A stretch of DNA of 64,000 nucleotides from Winogradskyella eckloniae. GTDB taxonomy: Bacteria; Bacteroidota; Bacteroidia; Flavobacteriales; Flavobacteriaceae. A program made the position numbers and the translations under genes. The stretch spans positions 310,001-374,000 of the forward strand of contig NZ_JABRWP010000004.1 in assembly GCF_013249045.1 (NCBI RefSeq), written 5' to 3'. Numbering within the stretch: position 1 is the first letter of the stretch; each line of letters starts with the position of its first letter. Below the pieces are notes generated by a model. That model was not told the DNA's origin. It worked only from the letters and a program-made list of their open reading frames with translations, and ran no database searches. Positions 33,897 through 43,206 of the stretch are shown here, one piece after another.

Positions 33897-35285
33897 CTAT
33901 TTTGCTTTGCCACCATTTAATTCATCTTGCCATTTTTTTAGCGCATCCCATTTTCCGTCAGCAGCTAGTTTTGCCTGTTTTGGCCAAGTATCAGTGACAT
34001 GGTTCCCTCTAACCTCTGCTATTATTTTACTAATTGCATCAGATTTTGTTTTAGCCAATTTAGCAAAAGTGGTTATACCTGCTGTTGCTAATGTGGTTGC
34101 TATTTTAGGACCAATACCTTCTATTTTCTTTAAGTCATCTGCTACCACTTTTTTAACCGCTGCCTTTTTTGTTACTGTCTTTTTAGCAACTTTTTTAGAA
34201 GTGGTCTTTTTTGGTGTCACCTTTTTAGCATCTACCTTTTTCTCTGCGACCTTTTTTGGTGTTCCTTTTTTTGGTGTTGCTTTTTTAACTGGTGCTTTCT
34301 TTTTTGCTGCTTTTTTTACAGCCTTTTTTGGCGCTTCCATTTGATCTTTCACAAAGGTTCCCCAAGTTAAATTCATTTGACCTTTTTTGTATTGCTTTGC
34401 TTTTGCAATCGCTAAATTCGCTGCATTTTCTACAATCCAATCAAAATTTTCTTGACCTACAGAATGCACATCAGCATCTGGTGCAGGATTACAAAAATCA
34501 ATTGCATACGGTATACCATCTCTTACCGCAAATTCTACCGTATTAAAGTCATATCCTAAAGCCTTATTAAGCTTAATACAATAAGATTCTATTAAATCTA
34601 ATAATTTCTTATCTACAGGAGGTCCATCAATAACATACCTTAAGTGGTGTGGATTTCTTGGTTCATATTGCATAATATGAATTTGATCCGTACCAAGCGC
34701 ATAACATCTAAAATACTCCGTAAAATTTATTTCTTCTTGAAGCATCATTACCAAATTCTCAGTTTCGCCATGCTTAGCCCATAAGTCTTCAGGGTTTTCT
34801 ACACGGTAAACACTTTTCCAACCACCACCATCATGCGGTTTCATATATGCAGGAAAACCTATAGTGTTAAACATCTTTTCCCAATCAAAAGGAAATTTCA
34901 TGTTTCTAAACGAATTTTCATCAGTGTCTGGTGGACGATGTGATGAAGGTAAAATAAAGGTTTTTGGAACAGGCACTCCAATAGATTCCGCTAAGGCATT
35001 ATTGAAGAATTTTTCGTCTGCACTCCACCAAAACGGATTATTAATAACAGCCGTTCCTGTAATCGCAGCATTTTTTAAATAGGCTCTATAAAAAGGAACA
35101 TCTTGAGATATTCTATCTATAATTACAGCATACTCATCGGATTTTGCTTGCTCTACTGTATCAATAGACACGGCTTCTGCCATCATATCCTTAATGCCTT
35201 GTTCTTTTATTTTTTCGTTAACTCTATCAATAAATGCCCAAGGGAAGGTATTTTCTTGACCGAATAAAATTCCTATTTTTCTCAT
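33897..35285 (-). CDS. ATP-grasp ligase with histone-H1-like linker and helix-hairpin-helix domain
   Basis: 462 residues in three parts. Residues 1-310 are an ATP-grasp enzyme (MRKIGILFGQENTFPWAFID, PAYMKPHDGGGWKSVYRV for ATP, VEFAVRDGIPYAIDFCNPAPD with metal ligands). Residues 319-381 are almost only Lys, Ala, Val, Pro and Thr, like the histone H1-type proteins of Bacteroidota. Residues 385-460 form a helix-hairpin-helix domain (LKKIEGIGPKIATTLATAGI, then TWPKQAKLAADGKWDALKKW). That last module is the one also fused to ribosomal protein L21 in many flavobacteria. The protein thus joins a small-molecule ligase to a nucleic acid-binding tail. Confidence 0.88.
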   Translation of the reverse strand: MRKIGILFGQENTFPWAFIDRVNEKIKEQGIKDMMAEAVSIDTVEQAKSDEYAVIIDRISQDVPFYRAYLKNAAITGTAVINNPFWWSADEKFFNNALAESIGVPVPKTFILPSSHRPPDTDENSFRNMKFPFDWEKMFNTIGFPAYMKPHDGGGWKSVYRVENPEDLWAKHGETENLVMMLQEEINFTEYFRCYALGTDQIHIMQYEPRNPHHLRYVIDGPPVDKKLLDLIESYCIKLNKALGYDFNTVEFAVRDGIPYAIDFCNPAPDADVHSVGQENFDWIVENAANLAIAKAKQYKKGQMNLTWGTFVKDQMEAPKKAVKKAAKKKAPVKKATPKKGTPKKVAEKKVDAKKVTPKKTTSKKVAKKTVTKKAAVKKVVADDLKKIEGIGPKIATTLATAGITTFAKLAKTKSDAISKIIAEVRGNHVTDTWPKQAKLAADGKWDALKKWQDELNGGKAK

Positions 35286-35327
35286 ATTAATAATGGATTA
35301 GTTGGTTTAATTAATTTGTAAGTAAGT

Positions 35328-36032
35328 TTATAGTTTTGATAAATAATGTGGAAACATTCTATTCCATAAAGGCCAATCATGTTCTGCCCATTTATGCTCG
35401 TCATACCAGAAAGGTATGTTTTTTTCTGTTAATATACTAGCAAGTCTTTTATTTGCATCCAAACAAATATCCCATTCGCCTACACCAAGTACAATTTTCA
35501 TATTCCATAAATCGGGATGATTAGCACCAGGTAAAAAATCTACTGGGTTGTTATAATACACATTATCGTCATAGTAACCATCTACGAAAGATTTTATATC
35601 AAAAGAACCACTCATGCTAAACATATGGCTCACGCGCTCTGGATGTCTAAAGGCAAAATTTGCCGCTTGGTAACCTCCAAAACTAGGACCAGCAACCGCT
35701 AATTTACTCAAGCCTTTCTCATAACAGATTTTATTAACGAGTTCATTCATAATAAACTCATCATACCAATTATGATTTTTAGCACGATCTGCAGGATGAA
35801 TACCTTTATTGTACCAACTTAATTCATTAATACTATCCGGACAATAAATTTGAACTAGACCTTGTTCTACAAACCATCTTATTGATTCTACAAGTTGCAT
35901 ATCTCTACATTCATTATGCTTTCCCATTGTAGTGGGAAACAAAATTATTGGATAACCAGCATGCCCAAAGACAAGCATTTCAATATCCTTACTTAAGGTT
36001 GGTGAATACCATTTAAAGTGTTCTTCTTTCAA
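35328..36032 (-). CDS. Alpha/beta hydrolase, esterase family
   Basis: 234 residues. The sequence starts MKEEHFKWYSPTLSKDIEML and continues with the putative-esterase pattern: PIILFPTTMGKHNECRDMQL, then the nucleophile elbow GPSFGGYQA, whose Ser lies near residue 116, and EHDWPLWNRMFPHYL with the triad His. It is the first gene of the ligase cluster, 42 bases before the next. In such pathways the hydrolase may release or activate the product. Substrate unknown; cytoplasmic. Confidence 0.85.
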   Translation of the reverse strand: MKEEHFKWYSPTLSKDIEMLVFGHAGYPIILFPTTMGKHNECRDMQLVESIRWFVEQGLVQIYCPDSINELSWYNKGIHPADRAKNHNWYDEFIMNELVNKICYEKGLSKLAVAGPSFGGYQAANFAFRHPERVSHMFSMSGSFDIKSFVDGYYDDNVYYNNPVDFLPGANHPDLWNMKIVLGVGEWDICLDANKRLASILTEKNIPFWYDEHKWAEHDWPLWNRMFPHYLSKL

Positions 36033-36404
36033 TTGATTAATTTTTAGTTAGTTATTGTACGTTTTAGGTGCGCAAAACTACACTATTTTCATGAATAAAT
36101 TAATGTATTTCAACTGAATACTAAACAGTTAGCTCCAATTATATTCATTACCAATTTAACAATTATTAGTTTAAGTTAATATTATTATTTCAACACTAAT
36201 CCTGATTGCATTTTTTTAATGATTACTCAGTTTTACTCTTTAATATTTATCATATTCTTAAAATTTAAAAAATGGCATTTTTATAAAAAAAAGCTAAAAA
36301 ACTTATTAACTTTTTTAATAAATACCTGTTCACATAAAACCTTGTATACCTTGTTAATAAAGTTACAAAATCTTTAATTTTGTATAGCATTAAATAAAAC
36401 TAAT
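36033..36404. other. Divergent promoter region, no gene
   Basis: These 372 very AT-rich bases separate the amide-ligase cluster from fumC. The fumC promoter is at its right end. I see no reading frame with coding character, and only one CAGT/ACTG pair (around 36112-36134). Confidence 0.6.
36351..36382 (+). promoter_or_regulatory. Promoter of fumC
   Basis: TTG (36351-36353), a 21-base spacer and TAATTTTG (36375-36382) match the Bacteroidota promoter well, 22 bases upstream of the fumC start. Confidence 0.65.
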
Positions 36405-37802
36405 ATGAAGTATAGAATTGAAAAAGATACGATGGGTGAGGTTAAAGTACCTGCCGACAAACTTTGGGGAGCACAAACAGAACGTTCTCGTAATAATTTT
36501 AAAATAGGCGCTTCTGCATCAATGCCATTAGAAATTGTTTATGGTTTTGCATATTTAAAGAAAGCTGCCGCATATACAAATTGCGAATTAAACGTGTTAT
36601 CAACTGAAAAGCGCGATTTAATTGCAAAAGTATGTGACGAAATATTAGATGGACAACACGACGATCAATTTCCATTAGTTGTTTGGCAAACCGGATCTGG
36701 TACACAAAGTAACATGAATGTTAATGAAGTTGTAGCCAATAGAGCACACCAAATAGCAGGTAAAGTTATTGGAGAGGGCGAAAAAACCATTCAACCTAAT
36801 GACGATGTTAATAAATCTCAATCTTCAAACGATACATTCCCAACCGGAATGCATATTGCAGCCTACAAAAAAGTAGTAGAAACTACCATTCCTGGTGTTA
36901 TTCAATTACGTAATACCTTACACAAAAAATCTATTGAATTTAAAGAAGTTGTAAAAATTGGACGTACCCATTTAATGGATGCAACGCCTTTAACGTTAGG
37001 CCAAGAATTTTCGGGCTATGTCTCTCAATTAGATCACGGACTAAAAGCCTTAGAAGCAACCCTTGCACATTTAAGCGAATTGGCATTAGGTGGTACTGCT
37101 GTAGGAACAGGACTCAATACACCTGAAGGTTATGATGTTTTAGTTGCAAAATACATTGCTGAGTTTACCAATTTACCATTTGTAACCGCAGAAAATAAAT
37201 TTGAAGCTTTAGCAGCACATGATGCTATTGTAGAAACGCATGGTGCATTAAAAATGTTAGCCGTTTCTTTAAATAAAATTGCTAATGATATCAGAATGAT
37301 GGCTTCTGGACCGCGTTCTGGAATTGGAGAAATTATTATTCCTGCAAATGAACCAGGAAGTTCTATAATGCCAGGAAAAGTAAACCCAACACAATGTGAA
37401 GCCTTAACTATGGTTTGTGCTCAGGTTTTAGGTAACGATGTTGCTATTTCTGTTGGTGGTACACAAGGTCATTATGAGTTAAACGTATTTAAACCAATGA
37501 TGGCAGCCAACATTTTACAATCTGCGCAACTTATAGGTGATGCCTGTGTAAGTTTTGAAGAACACTGTGCTAGTGGTATAGAACCAAATCATAAGGTTAT
37601 TAAAGAATTATTAAATAACTCCCTTATGTTAGTAACAGCTTTAAACACCAAAATTGGGTATTACAAAGCTGCAGAAATCGCAAATACAGCTCATAAAAAC
37701 GGAACTACCTTAAAAGAAGAAGCTGTAAATCTTGGCTACGTATCTGCAGAAGATTATGACGAATGGGTAAAACCAGAAAACATGGTAGGCAGTCTTAAAT
37801 AA
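36405..37802 (+). CDS. fumC: Class II fumarate hydratase
   Basis: 465 residues. The N-terminal [28 protein letters not shown] is given here only in part ([19 protein letters not shown]), [15 protein letters not shown] is the substrate site, and [15 protein letters not shown] near residue 320 is the fumarase/aspartase superfamily signature with the catalytic Ser loop. It interconverts fumarate and malate in the TCA cycle without an iron-sulfur cluster. It has its own promoter and is followed after 33 bases by the T9SS protein gene. Confidence 0.97.
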   Translation: MKYRIEKDTMGEVKVPADKLWGAQTERSRNNFKIGASASMPLEIVYGFAYLKKAAAYTNCELNVLSTEKRDLIAKVCDEILDGQHDDQFPLVVWQTGSGTQSNMNVNEVVANRAHQIAGKVIGEGEKTIQPNDDVNKSQSSNDTFPTGMHIAAYKKVVETTIPGVIQLRNTLHKKSIEFKEVVKIGRTHLMDATPLTLGQEFSGYVSQLDHGLKALEATLAHLSELALGGTAVGTGLNTPEGYDVLVAKYIAEFTNLPFVTAENKFEALAAHDAIVETHGALKMLAVSLNKIANDIRMMASGPRSGIGEIIIPANEPGSSIMPGKVNPTQCEALTMVCAQVLGNDVAISVGGTQGHYELNVFKPMMAANILQSAQLIGDACVSFEEHCASGIEPNHKVIKELLNNSLMLVTALNTKIGYYKAAEIANTAHKNGTTLKEEAVNLGYVSAEDYDEWVKPENMVGSLK

Positions 37803-37835
37803 TAACATTTAATCAACCTTTAAATACTATAAAAG

Positions 37836-39230
37836 ATGAAACACAAAATACTCTTTGCATTGGCTTTGTTAAGTTCTTTTGCTTACGCACAAACTACATT
37901 TTTACCAAAAGTGACCATTAATGGAACTACTGGTGATGCGCCATATGCAATAAATTCTGGATTAATTGATGGCGACTCTTTTATAGATATTGTTATTGGA
38001 ACCAACTTAGGAAATACCATAGAATGGTATAAAAATAATGGAGATAATACGTTTACCTTACAACCCTTAGTCACTACAGGACTAAATGGAATTGTAGAAG
38101 TAAAACTTGTAGATCTTAATAATGATAGTTATTTAGACATTTTAGCCACTGGTTATAATAATGATAGTTTTGCTTGGTATCCAAATGATGGCGCTGGGAA
38201 TTTCCTAACGGAAAATATTATTTCTAACACTATTATAGGTGCTTCCGGAATGGCCGTTGGTGATATTAATAACGATACACATCTTGATATTGCCATATCA
38301 GCTTATAGTAACGATGAAGTGGTTTGGTTCTCTAATGATGGTACAGGGACGTTTACTCTAGAAACAAATAAAATAGATAACACTTTAAATGCACCTGGCG
38401 CTGTAAAACTAAAAGATATAGATAATGATGGCGATTTAGACGCTGTTGTTGGTACAGCTGCTTACAGTGGTGATGTAATCGAAATCTTCAGAAATGATTT
38501 AATTCCTGGCGGAACGGTTTCATTTATTAAAGATGCGACTTCTGTGACTACGGGTAAAGTAGGTATATTTAATTTAGAATTTGAAGACATTGATGGTGAT
38601 AGCAATCTTGATTTATTAGTTTCTGAAGTATCTTATGGTGGAGGTCCTGCCGGAAATTTATATTGGTTAGAAGATAATGGAAGCGGTTTTACAGAGACGG
38701 CTTTTACAACATCTATTAACAATCCGGCTTTAGCACAATTTAAAGATTTAGATAATGATGGCTTAAAGGATATCATCTTAAGTAGTGGAAAATCAAATGC
38801 AGGTAATGATCTTGTATGGTTTAAAAATAATGGTGCAGGTATTTTTGCAGCCGAAGAAGTTATTGACGCTACTCAGAGCCAAGCCTTTGTTCATGCTATT
38901 GAAGATTTTGATGCTGATGGCGATTTAGATATTGCGATTTGTGCATACAATGAAGATGATTTAAATTATTTTGAAAATCAAAAGGTTGTGCTTAGTATTC
39001 CTATTTCGGAATTAGAAACAGTTTCAATATATCCTAATCCTACAAGAGATCTATTAAATTTTGAAGGTTTTGATGCCACTATAAAAGTTTCTGTAATAGA
39101 TGCTTTAGGTAAGGAAATACTTAGTAAAACCTTAATGATTGGAGAACCTATAGATGTCTCTCAATGTGATGCAGGTGTTTACTCCATTATCCTTAATGAT
39201 AAATTTTCAACAAAGTTTATAAAACATTAA
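37836..39230 (+). CDS. Secreted FG-GAP/VCBS repeat protein with T9SS type A sorting domain
   Basis: 464 residues. A signal peptide (MKHKILFALALLSSFAYAQ) is followed by about six FG-GAP/VCBS-like repeats between residues 20 and 385, each with a DxNxDxxxD calcium loop such as DLNNDSYLDI, DINNDTHLDI and DIDNDGDLDA. The last 80 residues (ETVSIYPNPTRDLLNFEG to FIKH) are a type A sorting domain, which directs export by the type IX system and attachment to the cell surface. Probably an adhesin-like or scaffold protein. Confidence 0.92.
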   Translation: MKHKILFALALLSSFAYAQTTFLPKVTINGTTGDAPYAINSGLIDGDSFIDIVIGTNLGNTIEWYKNNGDNTFTLQPLVTTGLNGIVEVKLVDLNNDSYLDILATGYNNDSFAWYPNDGAGNFLTENIISNTIIGASGMAVGDINNDTHLDIAISAYSNDEVVWFSNDGTGTFTLETNKIDNTLNAPGAVKLKDIDNDGDLDAVVGTAAYSGDVIEIFRNDLIPGGTVSFIKDATSVTTGKVGIFNLEFEDIDGDSNLDLLVSEVSYGGGPAGNLYWLEDNGSGFTETAFTTSINNPALAQFKDLDNDGLKDIILSSGKSNAGNDLVWFKNNGAGIFAAEEVIDATQSQAFVHAIEDFDADGDLDIAICAYNEDDLNYFENQKVVLSIPISELETVSIYPNPTRDLLNFEGFDATIKVSVIDALGKEILSKTLMIGEPIDVSQCDAGVYSIILNDKFSTKFIKH

Positions 39231-39251
39231 AATATCATTAAATAATTTATG

Positions 39252-39286
39252 AAAACGCTAGTAAATACCTACTAGCGTTTTTTTTT
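39252..39286 (+). terminator. Rho-independent terminator
   Basis: AAAACGCTAGTA and TACTAGCGTTTT form a 12-bp stem with a 6-base loop, followed by more T residues. Confidence 0.88.
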
Positions 39287-39326
39287 GTTCAAAAATTTAA
39301 CAATCTTTACAAAAACACCAATCTCT

Positions 39327-40568
39327 ATGTCTATACTAATATTAAATATTAAACAACTCCTTCAAGTCCACGAAACAAATGTAACACTTCTCAAAGGAGA
39401 AGAAATGAAAACCCTTACTGTACTTGAAAATGCCTACGTTTATTTAGAACATGATACCATTATTGAGTATGGAGAAATGGAAGATTATAGAACTATTGAA
39501 GCCGATACCATAATTGATGCTACAGGTAAAATTGTTTTGCCTTCTTGGTGCGATTCACACACACATATTGTGTATGCCGGAAATAGAACTTCAGAATTTG
39601 TTGATAGAATAAACGGTTTATCATATGCTGAAATAGCAAATAAAGGAGGTGGCATATTAAATTCCGCAAAAGTCTTGCAAGACACCTCTGAAGATGACTT
39701 GTACGACCAATCTATAGCACGATTAAACGAACTTATTGCCATGGGCACTGGAGCAATAGAAATAAAAACAGGCTATGGCTTAACTTTAGAGGCAGAACTA
39801 AAAATGCTACGCGTTATTAAGCGTATAAAGCAAGAAAGTTTAGCTGTTATCACACCAACATTATTAGCAGCACATGCTATTCCAGAAGACTATAAAACAA
39901 AGAAAGAAGCGTATATTAAGTATATTACAGAACAGTTAATACCAGAAGCCGCAGCCTCTAATATTACACATTATATCGATGTGTTTTGTGAAGAAGGTTA
40001 TTTTGATATTAAGGATACCGAAACCATATTAAAAGCAGGCCAAGCACATAACTTAAGACCAAAAATACATGTGAATCAATTTAATATTTTGGGCGGCATT
40101 GCACTTGGTGTAAAATACAATGCGCTGTCTGTAGACCATTTAGAAGAGCTAAACGAAAATGACATCAAAGCACTAAAAGGTAGTGATACTATCGCTGTAG
40201 CTTTACCTGGTTGTTCTTACTTTCTAGGTATTTCATATACCAAAGCACGAAACATAATAGATGCAGGTTTACCTCTAGCCATTGCAACAGATTACAATCC
40301 TGGTTCAGCACCAAGTGGTAACATGAACTTTATTGTTGGCGCAGCATGTGTAAAATTAAAATTGACACCAGAAGAAGCTATTAATGCTGCGACCGTAAAT
40401 GGCGCTTATGCCATGGGTATAAGTAATATGTACGGAAGTATTACGCGTGGTAAAAAAGCGAATCTTTTAATCACTAAGCCAATGGAGCATTATAGTGAAA
40501 TACCATATGCTTTTGCACACAATCCTATTGAACAAGTTATAATTAATGGTCAGTTGTTAGAAGCATAA
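39327..40568 (+). CDS. hutI: Imidazolonepropionase
   Basis: I start at ATG 39327 (MSILILNIKQLLQVHETNV), since the in-frame ATG at 39285 lies in the terminator of the previous gene. That gives 413 residues, normal for HutI. Metal-binding DSHTHIVYAGNR, IEIKTGYGLTLEAEL, HVNQFNILGG and SVDHLEEL, and ATDYNPGSAPSGNM are conserved. It opens the imidazolone ring to N-formimino-L-glutamate, step three of histidine degradation. hutG lies 1 kb away across an opposite-strand gene; hutH and hutU are not here. Confidence 0.96.
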   Translation: MSILILNIKQLLQVHETNVTLLKGEEMKTLTVLENAYVYLEHDTIIEYGEMEDYRTIEADTIIDATGKIVLPSWCDSHTHIVYAGNRTSEFVDRINGLSYAEIANKGGGILNSAKVLQDTSEDDLYDQSIARLNELIAMGTGAIEIKTGYGLTLEAELKMLRVIKRIKQESLAVITPTLLAAHAIPEDYKTKKEAYIKYITEQLIPEAAASNITHYIDVFCEEGYFDIKDTETILKAGQAHNLRPKIHVNQFNILGGIALGVKYNALSVDHLEELNENDIKALKGSDTIAVALPGCSYFLGISYTKARNIIDAGLPLAIATDYNPGSAPSGNMNFIVGAACVKLKLTPEEAINAATVNGAYAMGISNMYGSITRGKKANLLITKPMEHYSEIPYAFAHNPIEQVIINGQLLEA

Positions 40569-40602
40569 AAAAAATCCAGAAGTCAACTTCTGGATTTTTT
40601 TT
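40567..40602. terminator. Bidirectional terminator
   Basis: A nearly perfect hairpin with ATCCAGAAGT and ACTTCTGGAT arms, an A-tract on the left and a T-tract on the right, between hutI and the converging coiled-coil gene. Confidence 0.9.
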
Positions 40603-40626
40603 ATAAATATTTAAGATTACGCTATT

Positions 40627-41514
40627 CTATTTCAAAGTAAACTCTGAAGACGAAATTAATGCCTTATCATTAAATACATTTATTTTATAACGACCAGCTT
40701 CAAACTTAGAGTCTTCAGATGGAGAAACGTATTCACAGATGTTTAAATTTCTGTTTTCATAATTAAATCTACTAATTAAGCTAAAGTTTAAAACTTGATC
40801 TTCAAACTGTACTTGGTCATTTGCACCTAAAACATTGTTCATTGGGTCAATTACTTGTACATATAATTCTTTATCACCAGCTTCTGTTAACGTATTTTTA
40901 GCCACAGTAAAGCATACTTTTATTTTATCACTTCGTCGTGCTCGCTCCATAGGTACTTGTTTACCACTTGCTCTTTCTAAAACACCCATACCAACTAATC
41001 CAACCGTTTGTAATGCTGCCGCATCCTTAACAACCGTAGCCAATTGTGTGTTTTGCACTAAAAGCGAATCTGTAAACATTGTACGCTCTGCTAATTGTAC
41101 TTGTGTACTATCTAAAGAGGTTGCTAAATATTGGTTTTCTACTTTTAAACGATCGTTTTCCGTTAATAAAATTTCCATTTCCTCCTCTAATGCTTGATAC
41201 TTCTTTTTGTATCTCCATAAGCTGTTTACACTATTCTGAGAAATTTTAAGTGAATCCATTAAGCCTTGGATACGCTCTCTAGCAGCAATTAAATCTTGAT
41301 TTTTCACTTCGCTTTCTGCAATCGCTTCATCATAATCTTTAGCTAGATTATTTAAATCATTCATCACTTGTTGCTTTTCGCTAACTAATAATTTTTCATT
41401 TTCCTGCTTTTCATTATACAACTTAGATGTATAAAATGCAGTTACTAAGAATAATACGGCTAAAATACCTAACCCTACCTTTAATCCTCTACTCGATTTT
41501 TGTGAATCATTCAT
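40627..41514 (-). CDS. Membrane-anchored coiled-coil protein
   Basis: 295 residues. A single membrane segment (residues 11-28) follows a short basic N-terminus, then a long heptad-rich region (about 32-165, for example YKKKYQALEEEMEILLTEND), and finally a beta-rich domain (200-295: KIKVCFTVAKNTLTEAGDKE, EFTLK end). It should sit in the inner membrane with the coil and head in the periplasm. Homologues in flavobacteria are often labelled chromosome partitioning protein, which nothing in this sequence supports. It lies between hutI and hutG on the other strand. Confidence 0.8.
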   Translation of the reverse strand: MNDSQKSSRGLKVGLGILAVLFLVTAFYTSKLYNEKQENEKLLVSEKQQVMNDLNNLAKDYDEAIAESEVKNQDLIAARERIQGLMDSLKISQNSVNSLWRYKKKYQALEEEMEILLTENDRLKVENQYLATSLDSTQVQLAERTMFTDSLLVQNTQLATVVKDAAALQTVGLVGMGVLERASGKQVPMERARRSDKIKVCFTVAKNTLTEAGDKELYVQVIDPMNNVLGANDQVQFEDQVLNFSLISRFNYENRNLNICEYVSPSEDSKFEAGRYKINVFNDKALISSSEFTLK

Positions 41515-41619
41515 AAATTGTGTCTTTTTAGTATTGTTAATTGTTGTTTTTAAATTTTAATTTGAGATAAAAGTCATAAATAAATATGTATTTTTAATTT
41601 ATTATTTAATATTTTTTTA

Positions 41620-42648
41620 ATGAATCATTTTATTTTATTTTCTGAAAAAGAAAAACAAGAACTTTTAAAGAAACGTAAAAGTGAATCAAAATTTGGTGAA
41701 CATATTCAGTTAATCTCTAACCTCACTAACATATACGATGATATTGTTAATTTGGACGTTGACTATGTGTTATTTGGAATAAAAGAAGACATTGGTGTTT
41801 ATGGAAACTACGGAAAAACAGGCACTTACAAGGCTTGGGATGCAACATTAAAAATTTTGTTAAATATGCAGAGTAATCACTTTACGACTGCAAAACGCGT
41901 GCTAGTACTTGGACATTTAGAGTATCCTGAAGCTCAAGACACTTTACTGCATTTAGACAACTCAAAAAAGAAAGAACTTCATAAAATCAGACGATTTGTT
42001 GAAACTATAGATAAAGATGTAACGCATGTCGTGTCGTCTATAGTTAAAGCTGGTAAAACACCTATTATTATTGGTGGTGGACATAACAATGCTTACGGCA
42101 ATATCAAAGGAACTGCCTTAGCGAAAAACGACACCATAAATGTGGTAAACTTTGACGCACACTCAGACTTTAGAGCCGAAGAAGGTAGACATAGTGGCAA
42201 TGGGTTTAGTTATGCTTATGCCGAAGGATTTCTTAAAAACTATTTCATTTTTGGACTTCATGAAAACTACACGTCTGATGCCTTATTAAAGAAAATAAAA
42301 AAAGTAAAGTCCATAAAATATAATACTTACGAAGCTATAGAAGTACGTAACGAAGTAGACTTTAAACCCGAAATAAAAGCGGCATTAGATCATGTTTCCA
42401 ATAAATCATTCGGAATTGAAATAGATTGTGATGCCATAGAAAATATACCAAGTAGTGCAAAAACACCAAGTGGTTTTAGTGCAAAACAAGCTAGGCAATT
42501 TGTACATTATTTTGGTAAACATAGCGAAGCGACTTATCTGCATATCTGTGAAGCTGCGCCACGCAAAAAGTCAATCACTAACGTAGGAAAACTTATTTCT
42601 TATTTAATAACGGATTTTATTAAGGCTAATGGGAATAAAAATAATTGA
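41620..42648 (+). CDS. hutG: Formimidoylglutamase (arginase family)
   Basis: 342 residues. The binuclear manganese site is visible: GGGHNNAYGN, NFDAHSDFRAEEGRHSG and EIDCDAIENIPSS. The last one has D-C-D in the position of the family DxD. The closeness to hutI makes formimidoylglutamase more likely than arginase or agmatinase. It hydrolyses N-formimino-L-glutamate to glutamate and formamide. Its stop overlaps the start of the acetyltransferase gene by 20 bases, so the two are coupled. Confidence 0.9.
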   Translation: MNHFILFSEKEKQELLKKRKSESKFGEHIQLISNLTNIYDDIVNLDVDYVLFGIKEDIGVYGNYGKTGTYKAWDATLKILLNMQSNHFTTAKRVLVLGHLEYPEAQDTLLHLDNSKKKELHKIRRFVETIDKDVTHVVSSIVKAGKTPIIIGGGHNNAYGNIKGTALAKNDTINVVNFDAHSDFRAEEGRHSGNGFSYAYAEGFLKNYFIFGLHENYTSDALLKKIKKVKSIKYNTYEAIEVRNEVDFKPEIKAALDHVSNKSFGIEIDCDAIENIPSSAKTPSGFSAKQARQFVHYFGKHSEATYLHICEAAPRKKSITNVGKLISYLITDFIKANGNKNN

Positions 42649-43093
42649 CTTTAATACAAAGTATACGCAACAGTTCTACGATTTGAATATTGAATGGTTA
42701 AGAACCTTCTTTTATGTTGAAGATTATGACGAAGAAGTTTTAAGTAAACCTAATCAATACATCATTGATAAAGGTGGATTTATATTTTTTGCTGTAAAAG
42801 CAGAACACATAGTAGGCACTGTAGCGTTGATGCCTACGGCAACATCTGGAATATTAGAATTAACTAAAATGGCGGTTTTACCAAATGAACGTGGTCAAAA
42901 GATCGGCCAACAATTATTGCAGCATTGTATTGATTTTGGTAAAACACAACAATTTAATAGCCTTATTCTCTACTCTAGCCGAAAGTTAGAAAATGCTATT
43001 TATTTATACCGCAAATATGGTTTTAAAGAAATTCCTGTTGAAGCACAGTCGCCTTATGAACGCTGTGATATTAAGATGATACTAAACTTATAA
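42629..43093 (+). CDS. GNAT family N-acetyltransferase
   Basis: 154 residues. MGIKIIDFNTKYTQQFYDLN opens a GNAT fold; the acetyl-CoA loop is VLPNERGQKIGQQLLQH, and LYRKYGFKEIP is the usual C-terminal motif. The start overlaps hutG by 20 bases. It acetylates an unidentified amine; linkage to histidine breakdown is possible but may be chance. A terminator follows. Confidence 0.88.
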   Translation: MGIKIIDFNTKYTQQFYDLNIEWLRTFFYVEDYDEEVLSKPNQYIIDKGGFIFFAVKAEHIVGTVALMPTATSGILELTKMAVLPNERGQKIGQQLLQHCIDFGKTQQFNSLILYSSRKLENAIYLYRKYGFKEIPVEAQSPYERCDIKMILNL

Positions 43094-43143
43094 CTAGTAT
43101 ATTTCAGTCAGCAAACCAAACCTTTTTATTGTGATGAACTAAA

Positions 43144-43178
43144 AAAGACTTGCTAGTTTAAAAACATAACAAGTCTTT
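43144..43178. terminator. Terminator between converging genes
   Basis: AAAGACTTG and CAAGTCTTT arms with a 17-base loop and a T-run after (43182-43188). The loop is long, so it may be weaker than the others. Confidence 0.6.
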
Positions 43179-43206
43179 CGATTTTTTTAAAGCTTCTACT
43201 AATTAT

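Noticed and set aside
34140..34330. Repetitive Lys-rich DNA considered as a tandem repeat or CRISPR-like array
   Set aside because: Units are irregular in length and stay in frame as a coding linker; there are no spacers.
33907..34546. Long plus-strand open frames opposite the Lys/Ala-rich part of the ATP-grasp gene
   Set aside because: They are the complement of KK/AA-rich codons and give Phe/Ala/Val-rich low-complexity products; the minus-strand gene explains them.
36033..36404. Possible small RNA or riboswitch before fumC
   Set aside because: Very AT-rich without stable stems; only the promoter is convincing.
43144..43188. Considered as an attC-like element after the acetyltransferase gene
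   Set aside because: It lacks the ACAATG/TATAA/GCTA blocks and ends in a T-run, so it is better read as a terminator.
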